DNA of 8,784 nucleotides. Origin: an uncultured Porphyromonas sp. Lineage in GTDB: Bacteria > Bacteroidota > Bacteroidia > Bacteroidales > Porphyromonadaceae. Positions 1-6,380 of the stretch are shown one piece after another (position 1 is the stretch's first letter; every line of letters begins with the position of its first letter). The translations under genes were made by a program, and so were the position numbers. The notes below the pieces were generated by a model. It searched no databases and was not told the origin of the DNA. It saw nothing but the letters and a program-made list of their open reading frames with translations. The stretch spans positions 1 through 8,784 of the forward strand of contig UQDF01000072.1 in assembly GCA_900539765.1 (NCBI GenBank), in the 5' to 3' direction.

Positions 1-66
1 AGGGTGCGATCCATTTTTTGTAGGTATGAGTTGCATTTACTAATTGAATATACGACGTACATTCCA

Positions 67-106
67 CCCGCTAATGCAATTTCTCAAAATAATAGAAGTT
101 AGCGGG
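67..106. other. Inverted repeat in the leader region upstream of pckA
   Basis: An 8-bp perfect inverted repeat, CCCGCTAA (67-74) and TTAGCGGG (99-106), encloses an AT-rich loop. A further TTCT/AGAA pairing (81-84 with 94-97) could extend it. No T-run follows on either strand, so it is a poor terminator. It lies just upstream of the putative pckA promoter and could be an operator or the tail of an upstream gene that is not in this window. Apart from this and the promoter motif I see nothing else in 1-222. Confidence 0.35.
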
Positions 107-138
107 ACTCATTATATCCGAGATCCAATATTTTTCAT

Positions 139-146
139 TACTTTTG
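139..146 (+). promoter_or_regulatory. Bacteroidetes -7 promoter element of pckA
   Basis: TACTTTTG matches the Bacteroidetes sigma-70 -7 consensus TAnnTTTG exactly. It lies 76 bases before the pckA start codon, giving an inferred leader of about 70 nt. No convincing TTG-type -33 element is found about 20 bases upstream, so this rests on the -7 box alone. Confidence 0.5.
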
Positions 147-222
147 TTCGAGGGGCAGTGGCTAGGAGTCACAAGAGCTTCCTTTTGGCACTTAATGAGA
201 ACTCAACAAACTAAATAAAGCT

Positions 223-1836
223 ATGACACAGCACAACATTGATCTCTCCCAGTATGGCATCAAAGAGCCTGCTGAGATCATTTACAATCCCTCGTACGAT
301 CAGCTCTACGAGGCTGAGCTACAACCAGATCTAACGGGCTATGACCGTGGACAGCTCTCCGAGCTGGGTGCCGTCAACGTAATGACGGGCGTCTACACGG
401 GTCGCTCGCCAAAGGACAAGTTCTTCGTCCTCGACGATACCACGCGCGACACCATCTGGTGGACCACACCCGAGTACCCCAACGACAACAAGCCCACCAG
501 TCAGGAGACCTGGCGAGAGCTTAAGAAGATCGCCACCGAAGAGCTCTCTGGCAAGAAGCTCTACGTCGTCGACGCCTTCTGCGGTGCTAACCCCGACACG
601 CGCCTCAAGATCCGCTTTATCATGGAGGTTGCTTGGCAGGCTCACTTTGTCACCAACATGTTTATCCGCCCCACTAAGGAGGAGCTGGCAAACTTTGGCA
701 CGCCTGACTTTGTCGTGATGAACGCTTCGAAGGCTAAGGTGACCAACTACAAGGAGCTGGGGCTGAACTCAGAGACGGCTGTCGTCTTTAACCTAACAGA
801 AAAGGTACAGCTCATCCTCAACACCTGGTACGGCGGTGAGATGAAGAAGGGTATGTTCTCCTATATGAACTACCTCAACCCGCTCCGTGGCATCGCCTCG
901 ATGCACTGCTCTGCTAATACGAATCAAGATGAGACGGAGACCGCTATCTTCTTCGGACTCTCTGGCACGGGCAAGACGACCCTCAGCACCGACCCCAAGC
1001 GCAAGCTGATCGGCGACGACGAGCATGGCTGGGATGACAACGGTATCTTCAACTACGAGGGCGGCTGCTACGCTAAGGTGATCAACCTGAGCAAAGAGTC
1101 TGAGCCTGATATCTACAACGCTATCCGTCGTGACGCCCTCCTAGAGAATGTCACCCTAGATGCCAATGGCAAGATAGACTTCTCCGACAAGTCTGTCACG
1201 GAGAATACACGTGTCTCCTACCCTATCTACCACATTGACAACATTGTCAAGCCGGTCTCTAAGGCGGGTCATGCCAACAAGGTGATCTTCCTCTCGGCAG
1301 ATGCTTTCGGCGTCCTACCTCCTGTCTCGATCCTCGATCCTGAGCAGACGCAGTACTACTTCCTCTCTGGCTTTACGGCCAAGCTGGCTGGTACGGAGCG
1401 TGGCGTCACGGAGCCTACGCCGACCTTCTCGGCATGCTTTGGCGCAGCCTTCCTCTCACTCCACCCGACCAAGTATGGTCAGGAGCTGGTCAAGCGTATG
1501 AAGGCTGTCGGTGCTAAGGCTTACCTAGTCAATACGGGCTGGAACGGCACGGGCAAGCGTATCTCGATCAAGGATACCCGTGGCATCATCGATGCGATCC
1601 TCGATGGTTCGATCGATAAAGCTCCGACGAAGACACTACCCCACTTCAACTTCGCCATCCCGACGGAGCTGCCAGGCGTAGACCCCGCTATCCTCGATCC
1701 ACGAGACACTTATGCCGATCCCGCTGAGTGGGAGACGAAGGCTCAGGATCTGGCTAAGCGCTTTGTCAAGAACTTCGAGAAGTTTGCCACCAACGAGCAT
1801 GGCAAGAAGCTCGTCGATGCAGGTCCTAAGCTCTAA
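223..1836 (+). CDS. pckA: ATP-dependent phosphoenolpyruvate carboxykinase
   Basis: This enzyme (EC 4.1.1.49) interconverts oxaloacetate + ATP and PEP + CO2 + ADP in the cytosol. In fermentative anaerobes it can run in the carboxylating, ATP-yielding direction toward succinate, or in the gluconeogenic direction. The 537 residues match the usual length of about 540 for the ATP-type family. Visible motifs are TGRSPKDKF (substrate-binding Arg61), the paired lysines before GMFSYMNY (208-209), MHCSAN with metal-ligand His228, the kinase-1a P-loop GLSGTGKT (245-252), kinase-2 GDDEHGW with Asp265/Asp266, ENTRVSYP (Arg330), and GKRISIKDTR near the adenine-binding region (445-454). The ATG at 223 starts the conserved length; it is preceded by an A-rich stretch with no Shine-Dalgarno, as is normal in Bacteroidetes. 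A hairpin terminator follows directly, so the gene is probably monocistronic. All catalytic motifs look intact. Confidence 0.97.
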   Translation: MTQHNIDLSQYGIKEPAEIIYNPSYDQLYEAELQPDLTGYDRGQLSELGAVNVMTGVYTGRSPKDKFFVLDDTTRDTIWWTTPEYPNDNKPTSQETWRELKKIATEELSGKKLYVVDAFCGANPDTRLKIRFIMEVAWQAHFVTNMFIRPTKEELANFGTPDFVVMNASKAKVTNYKELGLNSETAVVFNLTEKVQLILNTWYGGEMKKGMFSYMNYLNPLRGIASMHCSANTNQDETETAIFFGLSGTGKTTLSTDPKRKLIGDDEHGWDDNGIFNYEGGCYAKVINLSKESEPDIYNAIRRDALLENVTLDANGKIDFSDKSVTENTRVSYPIYHIDNIVKPVSKAGHANKVIFLSADAFGVLPPVSILDPEQTQYYFLSGFTAKLAGTERGVTEPTPTFSACFGAAFLSLHPTKYGQELVKRMKAVGAKAYLVNTGWNGTGKRISIKDTRGIIDAILDGSIDKAPTKTLPHFNFAIPTELPGVDPAILDPRDTYADPAEWETKAQDLAKRFVKNFEKFATNEHGKKLVDAGPKL

Positions 1837-1856
1837 TTGAGCTGACTAATTAAGCG

Positions 1857-1905
1857 AAAGCAGAGGTCCCACTTATCCGTGAGTGAGGCCTCTGCTTTTG
1901 TTTTT
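1857..1905 (+). terminator. Rho-independent terminator after pckA
   Basis: A 10-bp perfect stem, AAAGCAGAGG (1857-1866) with CCTCTGCTTT (1889-1898), is extended inside by CACTTA/TGAGTG (1870-1875 with 1880-1885, one G-U pair) around a TCCG loop. The run TTTTGTTTTT follows. It starts 20 bases after the pckA stop codon and separates pckA from the pnt operon. Confidence 0.88.
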
Positions 1906-1928
1906 CGTCATCGTACGGCATTTCGCTA

Positions 1929-1959
1929 TTGTGACTTTGGTGTTAAGTATGTATATTTG
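1929..1959 (+). promoter_or_regulatory. Promoter of the pnt operon
   Basis: TATATTTG (1952-1959) matches the Bacteroidetes -7 consensus TAnnTTTG exactly. A TTG at 1929-1931 lies 20 bases upstream of it, the usual spacing for the -33 element. Transcription would start near 1966, giving a leader of about 80 nt before pntAA. Confidence 0.65.
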
Positions 1960-1965
1960 CGAAAT

Positions 1966-2010
1966 GAATGGGTGCAGGTGTGGCACGGTTGCTTCGTATG
2001 CGCCCCATTC
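1966..2010 (+). promoter_or_regulatory. Possible stem-loop at the 5' end of the pnt mRNA
   Basis: GAATGGG (1966-1972) pairs with CCCATTC (2004-2010), and GCA (1974-1976) can pair with TGC (1999-2001) after a small internal loop. The structure begins almost exactly where the transcript should start, so it could protect the 5' end of the mRNA. It matches no riboswitch I recognise. Confidence 0.3.
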
Positions 2011-2047
2011 TATACCTATGACTATTCATTCTCTATATAATTGAACT

Positions 2048-3214
2048 ATGATAATAGGCGTACCTAAAGAAATCATGCACGATGAGGCTCGTGTCGCAGC
2101 GAGTCCCGAGGCAGTGAAGCAGTATGTCGCTGATGGACACACTGTACTATTTGAGCGTGGAGCTGGCGAAGGCGCAGCATATCACGACGAGGACTATCAG
2201 GCAGCTGGTGCTGAGCTGATACAAGGACCTGAGGAGATCTACCGCCGTGCGGAGATCATCATCAAGGTCAAGGAGCCACTCTTTAACGAGCAGCTTGGCA
2301 AGCATGAGATCGATATGATGCACAAGGGGCAGTACCTGATCACCTTCATCCACCCAGCCTCTCCTGTGAACCATGACATGGTACGCAAGATGGCTGCGCA
2401 GGGCGTCGTAGGTCTCACCCTAGATGGTGTACCTCGTATCTCTCGTGCACAAAACCTCGATGCACTCACCTCTATGAGTACTTGCGCAGGCTACAAGGGT
2501 ATCTTGATGGCTGCCAACGACCTCTCCTTCTTTATGCCACAGATGTTTACCGCTGTCGGCAAGATCGAGCCCGCCAAGGTACTCGTCATCGGTGTCGGTG
2601 TAGCTGGTCTACAGGCACTCGCTACGGCTCGTCGTCTAGGCTGTATCACCTACGCAGCTGATATACGTCCCGCAGCTTCTGAGCAGGCTACCAGTCTAGG
2701 TGCTAAGCCTATCGACCTGGGCATCCCCGCTGACAAGGCTGTCGCTCCTGGTGGCTACGCACTACACCTGAGCCCCGAGCTACTTGAGCATGAGCGTCAG
2801 GTGCTAGCTGAGCATGTCAAGGACATGGACGTCATCTTCTGTAGCGCCCTCGTACCAGGCAAGATCGCTCCCGTGGTCATCACCGAGGAGATGGTCAAGT
2901 CTATGAAGCCCGGCTCTGTCATCGTCGATATCGCTATCGATCAGGGTGGTAACTGCGCTATCACGACTCCAGGCGAGCGTGACGTCAAGCACCACGTAGT
3001 CATCGAGGGTATCAAGAATATCCCTGGTATGCTGCCTCAGAGCGCTACCTGGATGTTCTCACAAAACATGTACAACCTCGTCAAGTACCTCGTCAAGGAT
3101 GGCAAGATGCACCTCGATATGAGCGATCAGATCACCTCTTCTATCGTCGTCACGACGGAGGCTGGGGAGATCATCCACGAGGGTACCCTCGAGGCTATGG
3201 GACTCAAGAAGTAG
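2048..3214 (+). CDS. pntAA: Proton-translocating NAD(P) transhydrogenase, subunit alpha-1 (domain I)
   Basis: This soluble NAD(H)-binding subunit takes part in hydride transfer between NAD(H) and the NADP(H) held by domain III, coupled to proton movement across the inner membrane. Its 388 residues match the separate alpha-1 subunit of split-type enzymes such as that of Rhodospirillum rubrum (about 384). The N-terminal MIIGVPKE is typical of the alanine dehydrogenase/PntA family. The RQD loop, PRISRAQNLD (129-138; Arg130, Gln135, Asp138), contacts the nicotinamide. The Rossmann fingerprint GVGVAGLQA (182-190) is followed by Asp205 in YAADIRPA, which suits binding of the adenosine ribose of NAD. 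There is no membrane segment, so domain II is supplied by pntAB and pntB. The ATG at 2048 gives the standard start; no Shine-Dalgarno is seen. It is the first gene of the pnt operon; pntAB begins 153 bases after the stop. Confidence 0.95.
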   Translation: MIIGVPKEIMHDEARVAASPEAVKQYVADGHTVLFERGAGEGAAYHDEDYQAAGAELIQGPEEIYRRAEIIIKVKEPLFNEQLGKHEIDMMHKGQYLITFIHPASPVNHDMVRKMAAQGVVGLTLDGVPRISRAQNLDALTSMSTCAGYKGILMAANDLSFFMPQMFTAVGKIEPAKVLVIGVGVAGLQALATARRLGCITYAADIRPAASEQATSLGAKPIDLGIPADKAVAPGGYALHLSPELLEHERQVLAEHVKDMDVIFCSALVPGKIAPVVITEEMVKSMKPGSVIVDIAIDQGGNCAITTPGERDVKHHVVIEGIKNIPGMLPQSATWMFSQNMYNLVKYLVKDGKMHLDMSDQITSSIVVTTEAGEIIHEGTLEAMGLKK

Positions 3215-3249
3215 CCTAGATTACAGGAACTTGACTTCCCCCCTATCGC

Positions 3250-3309
3250 TAGAGGTTAGACGTCAGAGCATATGATCCTAATGGGTCATACTCTGACTTC
3301 TAACCTCTA
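3250..3309 (+). repeat. Long near-perfect hairpin between pntAA and pntAB
   Basis: TAGAGGTTAGACGTCAGAG (3250-3268) and the complementary arm at 3291-3309 match at 18 of 19 positions. Between them TATGATCC (3271-3278) pairs with GGGTCATA (3283-3290; one G-U pair) around a TAAT loop, after a 2-base bulge. No T-run follows, so a classical terminator is unlikely. It may be a mobile-type palindromic repeat or an mRNA processing/stability element that sets the pntAA to pntAB/pntB ratio. Confidence 0.75.
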
Positions 3310-3367
3310 ATTGCTAAAACTCTAACCTCTACTCTCTAATCTCTAACTTCTAATCTCTAATCTCTCA
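3299..3367 (+). repeat. Pyrimidine-rich short tandem repeats (CTCTAA / TCTAAYY)
   Basis: From the right arm of the hairpin to the pntAB start codon, the strand is made almost entirely of degenerate units such as TCTAACC, CTCTAAT, TCTAACT and TCTAATC. Purine-rich Shine-Dalgarno sequence is absent. The same unit occurs in inverse orientation in the left hairpin arm (AGAGGTTAGA), so hairpin and tract may share an origin. The repeats run to the base before the ATG and could vary in copy number. Confidence 0.65.
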
Positions 3368-3676
3368 ATGAACCCACTGATCCTCGTCGCCATCTTCCTT
3401 GTGGCGACTTTCGTCGGCTACAAGCTCATCAGCAATGTGCCTAGCTTGTTGCACACCCCCCTTATGTCGGGGATGAACGCCCTGAGTGGCGTCACCATCA
3501 CGGGAGCGCTCGCAGCTACTGCCACAGCTATCATGGCTCCAGACGGTAGTCTCTTCCAGCAAATATTTGGGGTTATAGCCGTCATCCTAGCCACCATCAA
3601 TGTCGTCGGGGGCTTTGGCGTGACCAACCGCATGCTCCGTATGTTTACCAAAAACAAGAAAGGAGGCAAGGCATGA
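3368..3676 (+). CDS. pntAB: NAD(P) transhydrogenase, subunit alpha-2 (N-terminal part of membrane domain II)
   Basis: This small integral membrane subunit supplies part of the proton channel of transhydrogenase. Its 102 residues hold three hydrophobic helices (about 3-21, 39-57 and 64-85) and the conserved loop LHTPLMSGMNALSG (28-41), the equivalent of HTPLMSVTNAISG in PntA of E. coli. His29 in this motif is a candidate channel residue. The C-terminus is basic (KNKKGGKA), consistent with a cytoplasmic end. Alpha-2 subunits are usually 100-140 residues, so it is at the short end but complete. The ATG at 3368 follows a pyrimidine-rich repeat without a Shine-Dalgarno. The stop overlaps the pntB start in ATGA (3673-3676), indicating translational coupling. 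Confidence 0.93.
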   Translation: MNPLILVAIFLVATFVGYKLISNVPSLLHTPLMSGMNALSGVTITGALAATATAIMAPDGSLFQQIFGVIAVILATINVVGGFGVTNRMLRMFTKNKKGGKA

Positions 3677-6237
3677 ATACACTCATAGAGATCTCTAATC
3701 CCGTCTACTACGTCATCTGTGCGATCCTCAGCATCCTCGTGCTCGCAGGCATCGCTATGATGAGCAAGGTGAAAACCGCTGCTCGTGGTAACGCACTCAG
3801 TGCTACCGCTATGGGGCTAGGCGTCATCGTCACGCTACTCAAGCTACAGGTCGTCACCTTCCCCTGGCTCATCGGGGGTATCCTCATCGGTGGTATCATC
3901 GGTGCCCTACTCTACACACGAGTCAAGATGATCCAGATGCCGCAGATGGTGGCTCTGCTCAATGGTATCGGTGGTGGTGCCTCAGCACTCGTCGGTGCTT
4001 TGACACTCTTCCAGCTTCCTGTGAGCAACGTTTACTTCACGCTGGTCACCGCTTTCCTCGCGATCATCATCGGTATGCTCACCCTCGTCGGGAGTCTCGT
4101 CGCAGCGGGCAAGCTCCACAGAGTACTGCCACAGAAGTCGGTCGTATGGCCTTTTCACAATGTAGCGACCTCACTCACGCTCATTGTCGCTGTCTTCTTC
4201 CTACTCATTGGCACGCTCAACTACCAGATGCCTAATGCCCTCATCTACGCTATGATCGGCACGATGCTCTTCAGTGCGCTCTTCGGGCTTTACTTCTCCA
4301 TACGTGTGGGCGGTGCTGACATGCCGATCACCATCAGCTTGCTCAACTCTCTGAGCGGTGTGGCTGGTGCTATCGCCGGTATGGCCATTGGCGACATCTT
4401 CCTCGTCGCTGTCGGTGGTGTCGTCGGTGCTTCGGGACTCCTTCTCACGCAGATCATGTGCCGTGCGATGAACCGCTCGCTCGTCAACATCCTCATCCCT
4501 CACGGCAAGGCCAAAGCTCCCGCCAAGGCAACGGCTCCCGCCAAGGTTGCCGCACCAGCTCCTAAAACTCCCGCTACGCCTCAGCCTAAGCAAGAGAGCT
4601 CTCCTATCGATCAGGCTGTTGCGATGCTCCGTGGTGCTAAGCGCGTCATCATAGTACCGGGTTACGGTATGGCTCTTGCGCAAGCACAGCAACAGGTCAA
4701 GCAGCTAGCCGACAAGCTCGCTCGAGGCGGTGCCGATGTCAAGTATGCGATCCACCCTGTGGCTGGTCGTATGCCGGGACATATGAACGTACTCCTTGCT
4801 GAGGCTAATGTGGACTACGATAGTCTCTACGAGATGGAGGCGATCAACGATCAGTTTGCCAATACCGATGCAGTCATCGTCATCGGTGCTAACGATGTGC
4901 TCAACCCCGCCGCTCGCAATGCCGAGGGGACGCCTATCTATGGTATGCCAGTCCTCAACGTAGATCAAGCCAAGCAGGTGATCATCTGCAACTTCGATCT
5001 CAAGCCTGGTTACGCTGGTGTCGAGAACCCGCTCTACAGCCGTGGCGAGGGCGTAGCGCTCTGCCTAGGCGATGCTAAGGCAACGATTGATCAGATCCTC
5101 TCTGGGCTAGAGAGCTCAGCAGCGACTGCACAGCCCGCTAGTAGCAGTTCCGCCAGCGATCCTATTTCACAGGCTGCTGGCATGCTCCGTGGCGCTAAGC
5201 GTGTCATCATCGTGCCGGGATACGGTATGGCTCTAGCACAAGCGCAGCAGGAGGTCAAGCAGCTGGCCGATAAGCTCGCCAAGAGCGGTGCTGATGTTAA
5301 GTATGCCATCCACCCTGTGGCTGGTCGTATGCCAGGACATATGAACGTGCTTCTTGCTGAGGCTAATGTGGACTATGATAGTCTCTACGAGATGGAGGCG
5401 ATCAACGATCAGTTTGCCAATACCGATGCGGTCATCGTCATCGGTGCTAACGACGTGCTCAACCCCGCTGCGCGCAATGCCGAGGGAACGCCTATCTATG
5501 GTATGCCAGTCCTCAACGTAGACCAAGCCAAGCAGGTGATCATCTGCAACTTCGACCTTAAGCCTGGTTACGCGGGTGTCGAGAACCCGCTCTACAGCCG
5601 TGGCGAGGGCGTCGCACTCTGCCTAGGCGATGCGAAGGCAACGCTCTCCAACTTGATGGATCGTTTGGATCATGCGGAGAGTGTCCCCGCGGCTTCGTCT
5701 GCTTCTTCAGCTACCAGCAGCGCAACGCCACTCCAGTCCGCTACGGAGGTACTGCACAACGCTAAGAGCGTCATCATCGTGCCGGGCTACGGTATGGCAC
5801 TAGCGCAAGCACAGCAAGAGGTCAAGCAGCTCGCCGACAAGCTCGCTCGAGGCGGTGCCGATGTCAAGTATGCCATCCACCCTGTCGCTGGTCGTATGCC
5901 GGGACATATGAACGTACTCCTTGCTGAGGCTAATGTGGACTACGATAGTCTCTACGAGATGGAGGCGATCAACGATCAGTTTGCCAATACCGATGCAGTC
6001 ATCGTCATCGGTGCTAACGATGTGCTCAACCCCGCCGCTCGCAATGCCGAGGGGACGCCTATCTATGGTATGCCAGTCCTCAACGTAGATCAAGCCAAGC
6101 AGGTGATCATCTGCAACTTCGATCTCAAGCCTGGTTACGCTGGTGTCGAGAACCCGCTCTACAGCCGTGGCGAAGGCGTGACGCTACTCATTGGCGATGC
6201 CAAGAAGACGCTCAGCGATCTGATCGACACGCTCTAG
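3673..6237 (+). CDS. pntB: NAD(P) transhydrogenase subunit beta with three tandem domain III copies
   Basis: This subunit normally joins membrane domain II, the proton channel, to one NADP(H)-binding domain III. At 854 residues it is almost double the usual length of about 460. Residues 1-275 carry about nine membrane helices with family landmarks: GGADMPITISLLNSLSG (Asp216, Asn225) and GASGLLLTQIMCRAMNRS. Asn97 stands where E. coli has the channel residue His91. A Lys/Ala/Pro-rich linker (279-310) follows. Then come three complete domain III copies, at about 311-479, 497-665 and 686-854. Each has VPGYGMALAQAQ, HPVAGRMPGHMNVLLAEA, IGANDVLNPAA (Asp408, 594, 783), GYAGVENPLY and GDAK. The classical Lys-Arg-Ser 2'-phosphate motif before GYAG reads Asn-Phe-Asp in all three (440-442, 626-628, 815-817). 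Spacers of 17 and 20 residues rich in Ser and Ala join the copies. The reading frame is open throughout. It is coupled to pntAB by an ATGA overlap, and no conventional single-domain pntB is present in the window. Confidence 0.95.
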   Translation: MNTLIEISNPVYYVICAILSILVLAGIAMMSKVKTAARGNALSATAMGLGVIVTLLKLQVVTFPWLIGGILIGGIIGALLYTRVKMIQMPQMVALLNGIGGGASALVGALTLFQLPVSNVYFTLVTAFLAIIIGMLTLVGSLVAAGKLHRVLPQKSVVWPFHNVATSLTLIVAVFFLLIGTLNYQMPNALIYAMIGTMLFSALFGLYFSIRVGGADMPITISLLNSLSGVAGAIAGMAIGDIFLVAVGGVVGASGLLLTQIMCRAMNRSLVNILIPHGKAKAPAKATAPAKVAAPAPKTPATPQPKQESSPIDQAVAMLRGAKRVIIVPGYGMALAQAQQQVKQLADKLARGGADVKYAIHPVAGRMPGHMNVLLAEANVDYDSLYEMEAINDQFANTDAVIVIGANDVLNPAARNAEGTPIYGMPVLNVDQAKQVIICNFDLKPGYAGVENPLYSRGEGVALCLGDAKATIDQILSGLESSAATAQPASSSSASDPISQAAGMLRGAKRVIIVPGYGMALAQAQQEVKQLADKLAKSGADVKYAIHPVAGRMPGHMNVLLAEANVDYDSLYEMEAINDQFANTDAVIVIGANDVLNPAARNAEGTPIYGMPVLNVDQAKQVIICNFDLKPGYAGVENPLYSRGEGVALCLGDAKATLSNLMDRLDHAESVPAASSASSATSSATPLQSATEVLHNAKSVIIVPGYGMALAQAQQEVKQLADKLARGGADVKYAIHPVAGRMPGHMNVLLAEANVDYDSLYEMEAINDQFANTDAVIVIGANDVLNPAARNAEGTPIYGMPVLNVDQAKQVIICNFDLKPGYAGVENPLYSRGEGVTLLIGDAKKTLSDLIDTL
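4507..4602 (+). other. Lys/Ala/Pro-rich linker between domains II and III of PntB
   Basis: Residues 279-310 have alternating Lys-Ala-Pro and Pro-Ala units (for example KAPAKATAPAKVAAPAP), then a Gln/Pro/Ser stretch. The composition resembles the flexible swinging-arm linkers of lipoyl domains in pyruvate dehydrogenase E2. E. coli PntB has a shorter, acidic and polar link here. It is inferred to be an extended mobile tether. Confidence 0.7.
4603..5109 (+). repeat. PntB domain III, copy 1
   Basis: This encodes residues 311-479, from PIDQAVAMLRGAKRVIIVPGYG to GDAKATIDQILSGL. It contains all family motifs. The span 4762-5048 is identical base for base to copy 3 (5887-6173). It has RGG before ADVKYA, as does copy 3, but it shares the ending ALCLGDAKAT with copy 2. 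Confidence 0.95.
5161..5667 (+). repeat. PntB domain III, copy 2
   Basis: This encodes residues 497-665, offset 558 bases from copy 1. It is preceded by a Ser/Ala-rich spacer (residues 480-496). Its core (residues 539-647) is identical in protein to copies 1 and 3. Over the 287 nt shared exactly by copies 1 and 3 (here 5320-5606), it differs at 13 positions, all third-base silent changes. It has KSG where the others have RGG. Confidence 0.95.
5728..6234 (+). repeat. PntB domain III, copy 3
   Basis: This encodes residues 686-854, offset 1125 bases from copy 1, after a 20-residue spacer rich in Ser, Ala and Thr. Its first residues (PLQSATEVLHNAKS) and its end (VTLLIGDAKKTLSDLIDTL) diverge most from the other copies, while the 109-residue core (728-836) is identical. 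The divergent tail suggests it keeps the ancestral C-terminus of the gene. Confidence 0.95.
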
Positions 6238-6250
6238 TTAGCAACCATAC

Positions 6251-6273
6251 AGAGAAAAAGGCTCTCAGCCTTT
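6251..6273 (-). terminator. Terminator of the minus-strand gntR/ABC operon
   Basis: A 7-bp perfect stem, AAAGGCT (6257-6263) and AGCCTTT (6267-6273), has a 3-base loop. Read on the minus strand it ends in a run of five T (complement of 6255-6259), as an intrinsic terminator should. On the plus strand only TTT then CGCC follows, so it serves mainly the minus strand. It lies about 110 bases past the gntR stop codon. Confidence 0.6.
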
Positions 6274-6289
6274 CGCCAGTAATAATAAG

Positions 6290-6328
6290 AAGAGACTGCC
6301 GCTCCTAGGAGTGGCAGTCTCTTGTTTT
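6290..6328 (+). terminator. Terminator after pntB, possibly bidirectional
   Basis: AAGAGACTGCC (6290-6300) pairs perfectly over 11 bp with GGCAGTCTCTT (6313-6323). The stem is extended by CTC/GAG (6302-6304 with 6309-6311). GTTTT follows on the plus strand. On the minus strand it is followed by a T-rich but interrupted stretch. It sits in the gap between the convergent pntB and gntR genes and probably insulates both. Confidence 0.82.
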
Positions 6329-6380
6329 AACTAACGCTGTTTTTGAAAAAGTAAAGATTGCGGATTAAAGCGGAGACGCA

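Noticed and set aside
3250..3309. Terminator ending transcription after pntAA
   Set aside because: The hairpin is strong but is not followed by a T-run, and pntAB/pntB have no promoter motif of their own although they must be made with pntAA.
4705..6093. Three similar antisense reading frames of about 90-97 codons opposite the domain III copies
   Set aside because: They recur only because the coding strand is repeated. They lack a promoter, and the conserved protein is clearly on the plus strand.
4603..6234. Triple domain III as a simple assembly duplication error
   Set aside because: The copies differ by silent changes, by distinct N- and C-terminal residues and by distinct linkers, and the frame stays open. 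An artefact would be expected to give exact copies. It remains worth confirming with long reads.
223..6237. pckA and pnt genes as one operon
   Set aside because: A strong hairpin terminator (1857-1905) and a separate consensus promoter (1929-1959) lie between them.
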